64,000 bases of DNA, taken from contig OV050030.1 of NCBI GenBank assembly GCA_920105625.2, positions 314,451,289-314,515,288 of the forward strand. The letters run 5' to 3'. Positions 52,014 through 62,399 of this stretch are shown piece by piece (within the stretch, counting starts at the first letter, position 1; every line of letters starts with the position of its first letter). The DNA comes from Clusia tigrina (lineage: Eukaryota > Arthropoda > Insecta > Diptera > Clusiidae). A model generated the notes under the pieces. It did no database searches. It saw only the letters and a list, made by a program, of their open reading frames with translations, and was not told the DNA's origin. A program made the position numbers and the translations under genes.

Positions 52014-53465
52014 TTAATCTTTGAATGGAGAAAGATTGAGTATTCCTTCCGTATTCCTTTGAATCAATCGTGTTTTGGCTTGATTTATTTCAGGGCACGA
52101 CAAGTCTTTTAACATGAAGGTGTGGCTGGCATCGAGAACCCGGAATCGATACCTGAGGATGTATGTGCGTTGTGCTAGTGGTAATGACGAGAAACGTTGG
52201 AGAAAGTCTACTTCAGATTGGCATCGTATCAGATTTAATTGCACTTTGCTCTACAGTTACTTCCACTTCGGTTACCATTTGTGAAGGCCAATGCGCTTTT
52301 TTCAGGACTAGCCAAGATGGGCCGTCCCACCACAAATTACATTGCGACAACGCATGTGCGTATTTGCCCCGTGTGGGGATATAAGCGGGATTCGAATGAG
52401 AATTTACGTGAGCCCAGTGGTCAGTACCAACTTTCTCTTCGATAAGTGGGACACGATATGCAATAAATGTTGTCCACGTACGTTAAACTAAACGAGAATA
52501 ACTGTCGAAACTGTCCAGAAGTGCGATGTATAGGATGTGATAGAAAGCTGTCTGAATATCATTTCCGATAGATTAGCTATCAGAGCTGCACCACAAAGTT
52601 CCAAACATGGTAGAGAAACTGAATTTACTGGAGCTACCTTTGATTTGGCGGTCACAAGGTAACAAGAAACTGATCCATGTTCACTCCTTGGATGTAAATA
52701 GCGGCGGCATAAGCTTTTTCCGAGGCATTTACGAATATGGAATGCAGTCGCTGCAGAAGGACTATAGCGTATCCAAAGAGAAACTGTAATTTAATTGATG
52801 TCAAAGAAACGACTGACAAACGTTTGCCATTGTTGGAGTGACGTTGCATTAATTGCTTCATCCCAGTCCATCTTCTTCCTCCACAGTTTTCATCAAAATT
52901 TTGGCGAGTATAGTAACCGGAGACAGCCATCATGCAGGATCGAAGAGATTAGCGATTGCAGACAGCACTTCTCGTTTTGTGTAGGAGTTCTTGAATGCTA
53001 ATGACTGAACCTGGAAGAAAAACATGTCAGTATTGGCGTTCCATCTAATACCTAGAGTTTTGGCCGTACTCTTATCAGACAATGTTAAGAAGCTTTCATT
53101 AAGAAGGCGATCAGACGGTATTCCTTGAAGGGTTTCACGGAAGTTGGAAGTCCACTTCCTTAACTCGAAGAAACCAGCTCAGAGAATATTTTTGGAGTCG
53201 TAACGAGAATGAATCGCCGAGGCAACCAAGTGAGCACCCGTTAGGATATCATCTACGTACCTATTTTCACGCAAAATCTAACCTCCCATTGGAAAACGGT
53301 ATCGTTCATCAAACGCCAATTGGTGGAGAGTACGTATAGCAAGGTAAGGTGCAAAGTTAACTTCAAAAATTACTGTCCTCAATTGGAAATCCTGTAACTC
53401 CTGATTTGGAGTTTTCGAAGGATTAAGCACCGATAAGCTGTTTGATTCCTTCGTGAAGAGCAGTC
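52014..53465 (-). pseudogene. BEL/Pao RT and RNase H, minus strand
   Basis: The minus strand reads VNFAPYLAIRTLHQLAFDER near 53380-53320, then after a stop NRYVDDILTGAHLVASA near 53268-53220 with the catalytic pair intact, ELRKWTSNFRETLQGIPSD near 53165, STAKTLGIRW near 53070 and SPVTILAKILMKTVEEEDG near 52920. RNase H-like parts follow in broken frames. 52014-52244 (RFRVLDASHTFMLKDLSCPE) is the pre-integrase linker. Multiple stops. Confidence 0.75.
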
Positions 53466-53470
53466 ACCTT

Positions 53471-53619
53471 TTAGGGGAACGAAGGCTTAAATGATTGCAA
53501 TGACGCAATGGGCTGGGATGGCGTGAGTTTCGGCTCTTATGGGATTACCCTAGCCGGACTGACTACTGCTGAGTAATCCAATTAAGAACTGTCTAACTCC
53601 TACTCCAGAGTGTTCTTGG
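53471..53619. other. Short spacer
   Basis: Nothing recognised. Confidence 0.4.
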
Positions 53620-54325
53620 GATCGTGCCCATTGGATGTTGTTTTGCAGTCAGGAGGTTAATTAGGCTGCATTTTAACGAAGCTCCCCTTTCTGATATCAG
53701 GCCAACATCAGGTAGTAACGGGGGCCTTCCTGTGGTACGGGCACTGCCACAGTTGACCAACCCCTTCCCCTTTCAAATTTGTGGCTGCCTTAGCTTGATT
53801 CTGTCGAGCGGGTGGCCGTACGAACCAGATGGAAAAACCTAGAACCAAAAAAACTGACGAGCGGTCTTTAAACGCTAATTCGGATGAAACTCCAAAATCT
53901 CCCGCACACTCTGCGGCGGGTATTGCAGCTAAGGACGACGAGTATGGCACAAACAATGCCACGTGCTGCGCTAGTGTTGCTAACTTGAGAACCAAGAGGT
54001 TCTACTAAGAAAAAAGGGCTGCTCTCCGGACAGTGGAACGTTTGTCGCGGATTCCAGAGAAGGTGAGGACGGTGAAGCAGAAGGCTTCCCTCGGGTAGGC
54101 GACGAAAGTCGTGAAGAAATTCTCAATCTCCAACACAGCAGGTTTCTAAACGTCAGCGGTCCCTAGAGGAAACCACTCACTCGGACCCAAAAAAATTCAA
54201 AAAGCGCGGTACTATCATCACGACGTGCTGAAAGAAGATCAGGTCATGTCGGTCATAGATCATATTGACCCGGTTGGCAGTATCTCTACTGAGTGCTGGA
54301 AAACCACTATTTTCGCTGTTTGAGC
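53620..54325 (+). pseudogene. LOA-like LINE ORF1 fragment (different family)
   Basis: ATG 53829 opens 59 codons (MEKPRTKKTDERSLNANSDE ... ATCCASVANLRTKRF). In following frames are QQVSKRQRSLEETTHSDPKK and DQVMSVIDHIDPVGSISTEC. The Lys/Ser-rich linker followed by D-VM-VID---P-G-I---W resembles the ORF1 domain boundary of LOA-type LINEs. It ends abruptly at about 54325. Confidence 0.5.
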
Positions 54326-54339
54326 TCTCTATATATATT

Positions 54340-54856
54340 GTTTGCTCAGTGGTAGATGTCTAGTGGAAGGTATTGCCTTATCTTGTGCATTAGTCCTTTG
54401 TGCCATACACTATCAAACAACAAGGCATACTGCTACGCAAGTATTTTTTTGTCAATTTCCGGTGCTATTTTATGCGTCACTCTATGAACTTGTTGAATTG
54501 TAGAGTGTTTACGTGTGATACCGAAATTATGGAAAGGGATTATTTCTCTCCTTTCTAAGATGGGCTCCAGGCGATAAAAAACAAATTTTTAAAAATTTTT
54601 GATAGACTTGGTAGTAAGCTGATCGGTCTGTACGATGTGGCGACTGAGGGGTCCTTATTTGGTTCCGAAATAGCAATAATTTCAGGAACTTTTCACGGGA
54701 TAGTATTTTCGGGTAATAATTGCATTAAACAAATTCCAAATGTAAGTTAGTGCATTTTCAGGGAGTTCTTTTAGAATTTTACCTGTAATTCCATCATATC
54801 CAGGAGATTTTTTTGTTTTAATTTTTGTGTTGATAGTATTTTGTATCTCATTCTAC
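54340..54856 (-). pseudogene. Jockey-clade RT scrap, minus strand
   Basis: Parallel to the intact copy at 59600-60020: the minus strand carries PKILSREKFLKLL near 54715, RLEPILERREIIPFHNFGIT near 54580-54520, RKHSTIQQVHRVTHKIAPEI near 54515-54455 and WHKGLMHKIRQYLPLDIYH near 54405-54350. About 0.5 kb, broken frames. Confidence 0.7.
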
Positions 54857-55099
54857 GTTACCTATTTTTATTGCAATATTTTTATACCCTTTAGCTTTAA
54901 AAAAGGTAAATAGAGTATACTAATTTTGTGCATTTTAGAGGGGTTGTAATTTCAAGAAGGAGGCGTGGTAGGTATGGCGTTACCTATTTTTATTGCAATA
55001 TTTTTATACCCTTTACCTTTAAAAAAGGGAAATAGGGTATACTAATTTTGTGCATTTTAGAGGGGTTGCAATTTCAAGAAGGAGGCGTGGTAGGTATGG
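54857..55099. repeat. Two tandem ~122-bp units containing the start of repeat family RA
   Basis: 'gttacctatttttattgcaa' begins units at 54857 and 54979. Each unit includes 'tataccctttanctttaaaaaa' and ends 'aggcgtggtaggtatgg'. The units differ by a handful of substitutions. They correspond to the left terminus of the dispersed repeat at 38088. Confidence 0.85.
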
Positions 55100-55319
55100 A
55101 CATATATATCCGAGCTGGATAAGCCTGACATCCCATCGGACGCGTCCCCAGGTGGCGGATAGGGGGACCCTTGGTAGGCAAATGACATTACTTCTGAACC
55201 TCTTAGGAGGGGCGGGAGTTATGGCTGTCTGTCTATCACAATGATGGTATAGAGAATGGGTACCATCCGCGGACCAAACTGTCTAGGGAGGAGTCCCGAA
55301 TAAAAACCATTGTCTGGCG

Positions 55320-56386
55320 ATGGACAACATTAGGCTTATTACTCCAGGTGGAACCCACGCATGTGGAAATACTCCCGCTTCGGAGGCAAGGGCACGGATT
55401 CTGGAGGCCCCAACCATCGCTAAAATCTCTCGCCTTTATCAGCGAGAGCGCATCCTGGAGGAGACGGGGGTTGTTACCGCAATCTCTTCTTCTTCAGAGA
55501 CGGAGGAACGTACCCTGGATCCAGAGGGCCAGCGTCGGGAAGTCACCACAGTGGCGGAACTACCGACCAGTGGTTCGGGGGCAACGGAACTCAAGCGAGG
55601 AGGAAGAGAAAAAAGCGGCTTGCTAGGCTCGTGCAGGAGAAATCCTCACGTGGCTCTGCCGGCACTTCTGTGTCAACTCCCTCCAAAAGGCCCAGGTCGG
55701 CGGAAGTGACACCCACGGAAGCCACCGAGCCTGCGGAGGGAGAAATCTCGCTCGCGAGGTAAGCGAAATCTTTGCCAGTGGAGGGTGGTGAGCGGGACCT
55801 TCGCCCAAGCACTTCCAAAGGTGCAGCCAAGCCATCGTACAGCGAGAAGGCTACCGGCCCGCAACCAATGGAGGTGATTGGGAAGCTGGGGCCTGACCAT
55901 CGGCTGACTGATGCAGAGATAAAATACTGCAAAGGTCATCTGATGCGTCGCGTCATTGCCTCCGGTCCTGAAGCTAATGCGAAGGGCTATGAGACAAAGG
56001 ACGGCACTCTACAGGTGTCGTGCGCGTCTCAGGCCAACTTTGATTGGCTCAGGGGTGTAGTCAATGACGTGCCCACCATGGGGACCACTCGCTTCGCGGT
56101 CTATAGCGAAGCAGGCGTGTCCCTCAGGAAGGCCATCTGCTGGATTCCGGATCCCGATCTGACGACCACAGATGTCCTTTCATATATGCGTGCTCAGAAC
56201 CCTGGCATCAACACGAGGCTTTGGAGAGTTCTTTCGCACACCAGGGGTAGCAACCGGGATGGTAAAGAAGGTGCTAGTCTTGTGGTGCGAGTGGAAGAGG
56301 CTTCTGTTGATGTCATGAGTTCTCGGTACCGGAGCCGTCTGAGTCTCTTCTTTGGGACTGTAACTTTTCATGTCTTTCCCAGATGA
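55320..56386 (+). pseudogene. LOA-like ORF1 (copy B)
   Basis: ATG 55320 (MDNIRLITPGGTHACGN) opens the N-terminal part, with RLYQRERILEETGVV. A frameshift near 55610 and a ~160-bp internal deletion near 55763 (relative to copy A) lead into the C-terminal frame 55772-56386. That frame encodes the conserved domain: LTDAEIKYCKGHLMRRVIAS near residue 51, GTLQVSCASQANFDWLRGVV near 78, TRFAVYSEAGVSLRKAICWI near 104, then LWRVLSHTRG and LVVRVEEASVDVM. It matches the ORF1 core of LOA-type LINEs, probably DUF4780-like; this needs a profile search. Confidence 0.75.
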
Positions 56387-56426
56387 ATGGCTCGGATTAT
56401 TCTCGTAGCTATCGTCCTTTGACGGT

Positions 56427-57441
56427 AACGCAGATAACCTTGCAGCATTCTAAAGCCGCTACTGCACTCCTAAGTAGACTCACCCAGCTGCACACATCAC
56501 CCCACATAACAACATTACAAGAGCCCTGGGTCTTTCGGGGTCGCCTCTGAGGCCTTGGCTCGTTGAAATGGGCCACGATATTATATGACAGAAACTCGAT
56601 TAGACCTAGAGCCGGTCTTATAGTATCATCCCATCTCGCAGCGACCTGCCTTGACGCATTTTGTTGTCAGGATCTGGTTGCGGCAGAGATTAGTTTTAAG
56701 AGTATGCACGGATGGTCGAGGTTCGTGATTGCATCTGCTTACTTTCCTTACGATGCTTTGGAGGCGCCACCACCTGGGAAGGTCGCTACTCTCGTAGGGT
56801 TCTGTGAGCGGCGTAGTCCTGGTCTGGTTCTCTGTTGCGATGCTAATGCCCAGCATACGATCTGGGGCAGCAGCAAGTGCAATGAGCGGGGCGGCTCTCG
56901 ACTTTCCGAGTATATTGCCTCCTCCAGCCTGAACATCCACAATGTAGGCAGGCAGCCTACTTTTGTGACTACGAGAAGGCAGGAGGTAATTGACGTCACC
57001 CTGTCAAATCCAAGACTGGAGTGGTCGATCAACTACTGGAGGGTCCTCGCCGAAGACTCGTGCTCGGACCACAGATACATTGAGTTTCAGTGTGGCGAGC
57101 GGGCGCAGATGCCATTACCCACCAGAAACGCAAGAAAAACAGACTGGCCAAAGTTCATGGAGGCACTGCGTAGCAATTACGTGACGCCACTGAAACTTCG
57201 CAAGGAGCATCACATTGAGGCGGCTGTTGAACATATCAACACCGCTCTAACAAACAGCTTCAAGCTAGCCTGTCCAACTAGACCTCCTCTAAGCCGGACT
57301 CCTGTTCCATGGTGGAATCGAGAGCTTCAGGTGCTGAGGCGTGAGTCTAGAAAACTCCTCAACCGGGCCCTCAAGACGAATCTTGATGAGGACTGGGAAC
57401 GATATCTAGCTAATTCGGGACTCGAAAAGGGCTTCTTTTAG
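56427..57441 (+). pseudogene. LOA-like ORF2 endonuclease (copy B)
   Basis: The start codon of copy A (ATGCAG) is ACGCAG here. A TGA near 56548 interrupts the frame, and 56563-57441 is then open for 292 codons. Motifs: SAYFPYDA near residue 64, CDANAQHTIWGSSKCNERG near 95 and EDSCSDHRYIEF near 168, the complete SDH block. PVPWWNRELQVLRRESRKL follows near 256. The frame ends at 57441 because ~30 bp present in copy A (8219-8250) are missing. Confidence 0.8.
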
Positions 57442-58490
57442 AGATTTCTGCAGTGATATCGAATCCCTGAGTGACACGGCAAAACTGGTGAAAGTCCTGA
57501 AAAAGGACCAAACCGCTAAGCTGGGGTCGCTCAGGAAACCTGATGGCTCCTATACGGAGAGGCAAAGTGAGACACTCAGCTTGCTGTTGGAGTCACACTT
57601 TCCAGGAAATTAGGTAAACATAGCCCGTCAACAACCACCTTTGGTCGGAACTGTTGTCAGGGCAGCTACACCCTCTCGACATGATTGGCATGTCGCCAGA
57701 ACTGTGGCGAAAGAGGCTGCTATTAGATTTGCTATCAAATCCTTTGACAGCTTCAAGTCACCCGGACTGGATGGCATATATCCGATTGTGTTGAAGGAAG
57801 GCATTGAGTTAGTGTTGGCAGCACTGAAGAAGATCTTCACTGCATGCTTCGCACTGGCCTATGTACCATGCTCTTGGAGGATGGTGAGGGTTGCTTTCAT
57901 TCCTAAGGTTGGAAGAGACGACTACACCAATCCCAAGAGCTTCAGACCTATTAGTATGACCTCGTTCATGCTAAAGAGTTTCGAACGGCTGGTGGAGCTT
58001 CGCATGCGTAGGGAGTCTCTGAAGACGCATCCACTCTCTCCATTTCAGCATGCCTATCAAAGCGGAAAATCCTGCGAGACGGCTGTGCAAAACCTTGTTG
58101 GAAGGATAGACGGGCGAGCCATCGACAGGAAAGAATACGCAATAGGCATCTTTGTGGACATAGAAGGTGCGTTTGACAATGCCACTTTCGACAGTATATG
58201 CGCCTCTGCTAGGCTGCATGGCGTAGACCGGGCTCTAGTAAATTGGATACGTTCAATGCTGGCCCAGAGAATCATAACGGTGCGGGCGGAGGAAGATTTG
58301 CTGGTGTCGTCTGGGGTTAATAGAGGCTGTCCCCAAGGTGGAGTACTGCCTCCATTGCTCTGGTGCATGGTAATCGATCCCCTGCTTAACGCCATTAATG
58401 ACTCGGGTGTCTACGCTCAGGCATAGCGGATGATGTTGGCTGCCTTGTGACAGGTCCATCCCTGCAGAAGGGTGCAGAGAACTCTGGATA
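57442..58490 (+). pseudogene. LOA-like ORF2 reverse transcriptase (copy B), truncated
   Basis: After the shared UAG at 57611-57613 the frame 57641-58426 is open for 261 codons: FKSPGLDGIYPIVLKEGIEL, RVAFIPKVGRDD, FRPISMTSFMLKSFERLVEL, GIFVDIEGAFDNATFDSICA and NRGCPQGGVLPPLLW. A one-base loss turns the YADD codons into a stop (caggcataGCGG at 58420-58427 versus catatgcgg in copy A). The element then breaks at 58490 where the Jockey tail begins. Confidence 0.8.
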
Positions 58491-58689
58491 TTTTTTATTT
58501 ATTTTTATTTATTTTTTATTTTTGCCACATTTTTAATTACATTCTGTTCGTGAACAATAAGTAATTTTTAAATTCTACTATGGACCTTAATATGTTCTTT
58601 AGTCATTACCACAGAACATAATTTAATTTAATTATATATAATTAATTTATATACGAAAAGTGTCGTTTAAAATATTCTATGTGGAAGTT

Positions 58690-59081
58690 CTGTGGGTCCA
58701 ATTCGTTTGAGTCTTCTTTGTGTTTTTTCCATTGCCGGCAATTGGCGCACGTCTCGGTTTTGATGAATTTTTAGGCGCTCTGTGTATTTCCTGCTACATT
58801 TTTTAATAGTGTCTTCCACCGAGTCAATGTTGAGATCGTGGTGTATGTCTTCATTTCTTATATACCAGTCGGCTTTTGTTATTGTGCGCAGTATTTTGCA
58901 TTGTGTTCTTTGAATCAGTTGTATATTCGTTTTGCTTGCTGTCCCCCATACTTCGATCCCATATTTCTAGATGGGTGTTATCATTGATGTATATATCATT
59001 CTTTTATTATACAGTGATAACTTTGAACTAAGTCCTAATAACCAGTTTAATTGTTTGAATCTACTTTTTATTTCATTTCGT
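58690..59081 (-). pseudogene. Jockey-clade ORF2 C-terminal region
   Basis: Beyond a frameshift near 59090 the minus strand continues with thumb and C-terminal phrases (MGSKYGGQQAKRIYN in a broken frame near 58955, and TRWKTLLKNVAGNT near 58820). This corresponds to 62423-62752 in the neighbouring copy. Stops are common. Confidence 0.6.
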
Positions 59082-60602
59082 TTATTTAATATATGTTGTC
59101 TCCATGTAAGTTTTGCGTCGATTGCTATGCCAAGGTATTTTGCGCTGGGGCAAATTTTTTATAATTTCGTCTTTTTTTGTGAGTGGGTGTTTAGCAGAGT
59201 TTCTATTCGTATATATTACTTGGACAGTTTTCTCTTTGTTAACTTCTATTCCCCATTTCTCGAACCACGAGACTATATTTTTAATTATTTGTTGAAGTAT
59301 GTCCGTCGCCGCTTTTTCGTCTTGATTGGATGCTAAGAGGACCGTGTCATCCGCGAATGTTGCTATCATGAATCCTTGTGTCTTTGGGGTTGGAATGTCT
59401 GCAGTGTATATTAGGTATAGGAGTGGACCCAGCACACTGCCTTGAGGCACTCCCGCTGTCATTGTTAGGATCTCAGAGCAGTCATCGTCATATTTAATGT
59501 AAAAGTATCTGTTGGTGATGTAACTGCTTAGCAAGTAATAATAGTTTAAAGGTAGAATATTATTTAGTTTATTCAGAAGTCCTTTGGGCCACACTCTGTC
59601 AAACGCTTTCGCAATGTCCAGGAATACAGCCACGCAGTACTTCTTTTTGTCAATATCATCCATGATTTTGTTCACAACTCTATGATCTTGTTGCACAGTT
59701 GAGTGGTTTCGTCTAAAGCCGAATTGATGGCTTGGCAAAGCTTTTTGTTGTATCAAGATAGGCTCAATTCTGTCAAATAATATTTTTTCAAATATCTTTG
59801 AAAGAGTTGGCAAGAGACTGATAGGTCGATATGAACTGGTTCTTGTTGCGTCCTTATTTGGCTTTGGGATAGCTGTTATTTGTGCTACCTTCCACAAGAT
59901 TGGAAAATAGTTAAGCCTCATTATAGCATTAAATACATTTCTAATATAGACTATTGTTATGTCAGGTAGTTCTTTCAGTATTTTTCCGTTAATAAGATCA
60001 TATCCAGGTGCCTTTTTGTTTTTTAAATTCTTGATTTGATTCTTGATTTCTGATATCATTGTCATTTTTATTGCAGTGTTTCGGGTACTTTCGGTATTGG
60101 TAAGCTCGGCAATTTGATTGTCCATGTCGTTTCTGAATACCGTTTCAAAATGTTTTGCAAGAGTATTTGCTTTGTGTTTATTCGTTTTTGCCCAAGTATT
60201 ATCTAGTGTTTTTATGGGGGGTTTATGTGGTATTGCACTGTTTAGTTTTTTGGTTGCCCTCCATAATGAGTAGTTCGTTGATGTTGTCGTTCCTAAGTTC
60301 TTTACGTAACTTTCAAATTTTTTCTCCTCAAATTGTTTCAATATTATCTTCAGTTCATTTGCCGCTTTGTTGAATTTGGCTTTGTCGTCTGGTTGTCTAG
60401 TGCTTTGCCATCTTTTCCTGAGTTTCCTTTTTTGTCTTATTTTATGCTTAATGTGAGCTGGGACAGTAGTAATTTGGGATGGGCTTATATTTGGGGTTGA
60501 TTGAGTTGCTGCTTTGACGATGTTGTCATTTAGGTATGCTATTGCTGTGTCAAGTTCCTTATCAGATTTCAATGAAATGTTTGTTGTCAGATCATTTTTC
60601 AT
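59082..60602 (-). CDS. Jockey-clade ORF2 reverse transcriptase, long open frame
   Basis: A 506-codon frame covers the linker and RT. HKIRQKRKLRKRWQSTR near residue 51 is the linker; KKAPGYDLINGKILKELPDI near 194; AQITAIPKPNKDATRTSSYR near 237; HQFGFRRNHSTVQQDHRVV near 292; VAVFLDIAKAFDRVWPKGLL near 321; AGVPQGSVLGPLLYLIYTAD near 383; and FADDTVLLAS near 414 with the catalytic pair intact. There is no RNase H, as usual for Jockey. The frame breaks at both ends (near 60610 and 59090), so ORF2 as a whole is not intact, but the RT domain itself looks whole. Confidence 0.9.
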   Translation of the reverse strand: MKNDLTTNISLKSDKELDTAIAYLNDNIVKAATQSTPNISPSQITTVPAHIKHKIRQKRKLRKRWQSTRQPDDKAKFNKAANELKIILKQFEEKKFESYVKNLGTTTSTNYSLWRATKKLNSAIPHKPPIKTLDNTWAKTNKHKANTLAKHFETVFRNDMDNQIAELTNTESTRNTAIKMTMISEIKNQIKNLKNKKAPGYDLINGKILKELPDITIVYIRNVFNAIMRLNYFPILWKVAQITAIPKPNKDATRTSSYRPISLLPTLSKIFEKILFDRIEPILIQQKALPSHQFGFRRNHSTVQQDHRVVNKIMDDIDKKKYCVAVFLDIAKAFDRVWPKGLLNKLNNILPLNYYYLLSSYITNRYFYIKYDDDCSEILTMTAGVPQGSVLGPLLYLIYTADIPTPKTQGFMIATFADDTVLLASNQDEKAATDILQQIIKNIVSWFEKWGIEVNKEKTVQVIYTNRNSAKHPLTKKDEIIKNLPQRKIPWHSNRRKTYMETTYIK

Positions 60603-61336
60603 TAATTGGCGAAATTTGTTCCAGTCGGTTTTGTAAGCCAGCAGCTATTTTTGTATCCGGTGTGCTTTGAAGGGTCAATAGAATTGGAGAATGGTCTGAT
60701 GATAAATCTAGACATGTTTTTATTGTTAAGTGGTCGTGCAATATGTTTTTTGTAATACAGAAATCAATTAAATCAGGTAATTTTTTGTTGTCTGTTGGCC
60801 AATAAGTTGGTTCTCCCGTGCTAATAAAGCGACTATTATTCTCTTTTATAGCGTCTAGTAGTTGGCGGCCTTTCACGTTTGTCAGTCTTGAGCCCCATAT
60901 GGAGTTTTTTGCATTATAGTCTCCTCCAGCTATGTAACGACTACCCAATGATTTTAAATAGTATATGTATTGAGCCTTTGGGTTGTTATGTTTGGGTGGA
61001 CAGTATACAGCTGACACAGTAATTGGCCCTCTCAAGTCACTTATCTCTATTGAGGTTGCTTGGATATGATGTGATTTATATCCTTCTAGTTCTAGGCACC
61101 TAATAGATTTTTTTAATGATAATTGCTGTCCCTCCGTGGGCTCGATTGTCAGGATGATGTATATAATAAATGTTATAGTTTGGTATGTCATTATAGCTTC
61201 TATCAGTAGTATACGTTTCAGATATTAGCATAATATCAATCGAATTTTCGTACATAAACGTTTTAAGTTCTAGTAAGTGGCGTGATAGGCCATTGGCGTT
61301 CCTAATAGCAAAAGTTATTTTATTTCTGGAACCCAT
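60592..61336 (-). pseudogene. Jockey-clade ORF2 endonuclease
   Basis: 61100-61336 holds the start (FAIRNANGLSRHLLELKTFM, MLISETYT, HGGTAIIIKK). After one frameshift near 61100, 60592-61191 holds VSAVYCPPKHNN, GGDYNAKNSIWGSRLTNVKG and LSSDHSPILLTL, so all metal-site motifs (N, E, DxN, SDH) are present. ORF2 begins at ATG 61336, overlapping the end of ORF1. Confidence 0.85.
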
Positions 61337-61640
61337 CTAGTTTTGATACAAGCAGTGTCACAATGTTCATCATACTTGTCATTTGAGATATTAATTGTTT
61401 CATCATTATTTTTAAATCTGATAGATCGTCGTTATTCTGTGTTGGTGTCATGCTGTTTGCTGCTGCGTTAAGGATTTGAGTTAAGTCTGCTGCTGTATTT
61501 ATCGCTGCTACTTTAGCATATGACATTCCAGGTGTGTAGTTTTTATGTGCTTGTACTGTGAGTATATTTATAGATGGTTTAGCAAAATTTTGTTCTTGAG
61601 TTGGAGGGATTTCTTTTTTAGGTTTTTTTTTTTTTATTTC
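61320..61640 (-). pseudogene. Jockey-clade ORF1 C-terminus
   Basis: 61320-61526 encodes SYAKVAAINTAADLTQILNA and a hydrophobic, Met-rich coil (LKIMMKQLISQMTSMMNIVT) ending LVSKLDGFQK, the usual C-terminus of Jockey ORF1. Upstream it is open to about 61620, where the element ends at a poly-A-like run. Zinc knuckles are missing through truncation. Confidence 0.75.
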
Positions 61641-62399
61641 CGATTATTTTATACATCTGTCATCATTATATTGACACCTAGTACATGATTTGACAATTTG
61701 TTTGGAAATACATATAAAAAACACATTTTGGTTAGTGCCAAGAAGTGATACAACAAAAATTATTTACATTAATTATAATAATTCACTATATGTAAATACA
61801 GCCTCGTTTGACTGTAGTGATGTATTCCTTATTGACGTCTCATACAGGTACTTGAACCAATATGAGACTAGGAATAATAATTTGATTGTTCAAGCACTTG
61901 AACCTGAACAATCCGTCGCTGAAATAAAAGACTCAGTTTTCTTGTTGCTAAAGAATCAAAGAGTGATTTGTTTATTGAAATTCATCGTCTTAAATAATAA
62001 CTTATTGCTAACATTATCAATAATAATTAATAAGTACTAAAAGTAAATATCAGCAGAATATAACAGCAGCGCATAGCAGCATGTGCAAGTTCAATGAACA
62101 TACGTTTCAATGCCACCCAAATGCTTATGTTGCATTTTTGGGAATGCACCTAATTCTTGTGCAGGTGTCATTTGAGCCACAATGCTACTGCACGCGCAGA
62201 CTGCATATTCCTTGTTGTTGTTGTGGATGCAAACGTACGGATACATACAAATATACTTTGCATATTAAACATTATGTTACAGTTGAAGGTTGTGCGATTG
62301 ATATTTATATGAATTCGTACACTATAATTATATTATAACAATTTATGATCAAAATTATGTTTATAATAATTATTTACATTTACATTTATATTACTATTA
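61641..62399. other. Unassigned block between two Jockey copies
   Basis: Contains a 116-codon plus-strand open frame (61690-62040, VSYRYLNQYETRNNNLIVQA, EPEQSVAEIKDSVFLLLKNQ) and an 85-codon frame (62081-62338, Cys-rich CCCCGCK). I recognise neither, and no start context, intron or repeat supports them strongly. Could be a host or viral fragment or chance. Confidence 0.3.

Larger units (their letters stand above)
50840..53470 (-). mobile_element. Second BEL/Pao element, partial, minus strand
   Basis: Minus-strand order RT, RNase H, integrase runs from 53465 to about 50860. Gag, protease and both LTRs are missing or unrecognisable. The sequence differs clearly from the BEL element at 16182-25168, so it is a separate family. 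Confidence 0.75.
55138..58490 (+). mobile_element. LOA-like non-LTR retrotransposon, copy B (3' truncated)
   Basis: Very similar to copy A from GGACGCGTCC (55138; 6371 in copy A) to 'gaactctggata' at 58490, where the tail of a Jockey LINE begins. It keeps the ORF1 C-terminal domain and the endonuclease SDH that copy A lost, but lacks the RT thumb, RNase H and 3' end. Confidence 0.85.
58491..61640 (-). mobile_element. Jockey-clade LINE, best-preserved copy, minus strand
   Basis: On the minus strand: the ORF1 C-terminus, ORF2 with endonuclease and RT, and a 3' tail of A-rich AAATAAATA-type repeats (58491-58524). It is 5'-truncated within ORF1 near 61640. Its tail lies inside LOA copy B, so it inserted there or a rearrangement joined them; LOA sequence does not resume on the other side. 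Confidence 0.85.
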
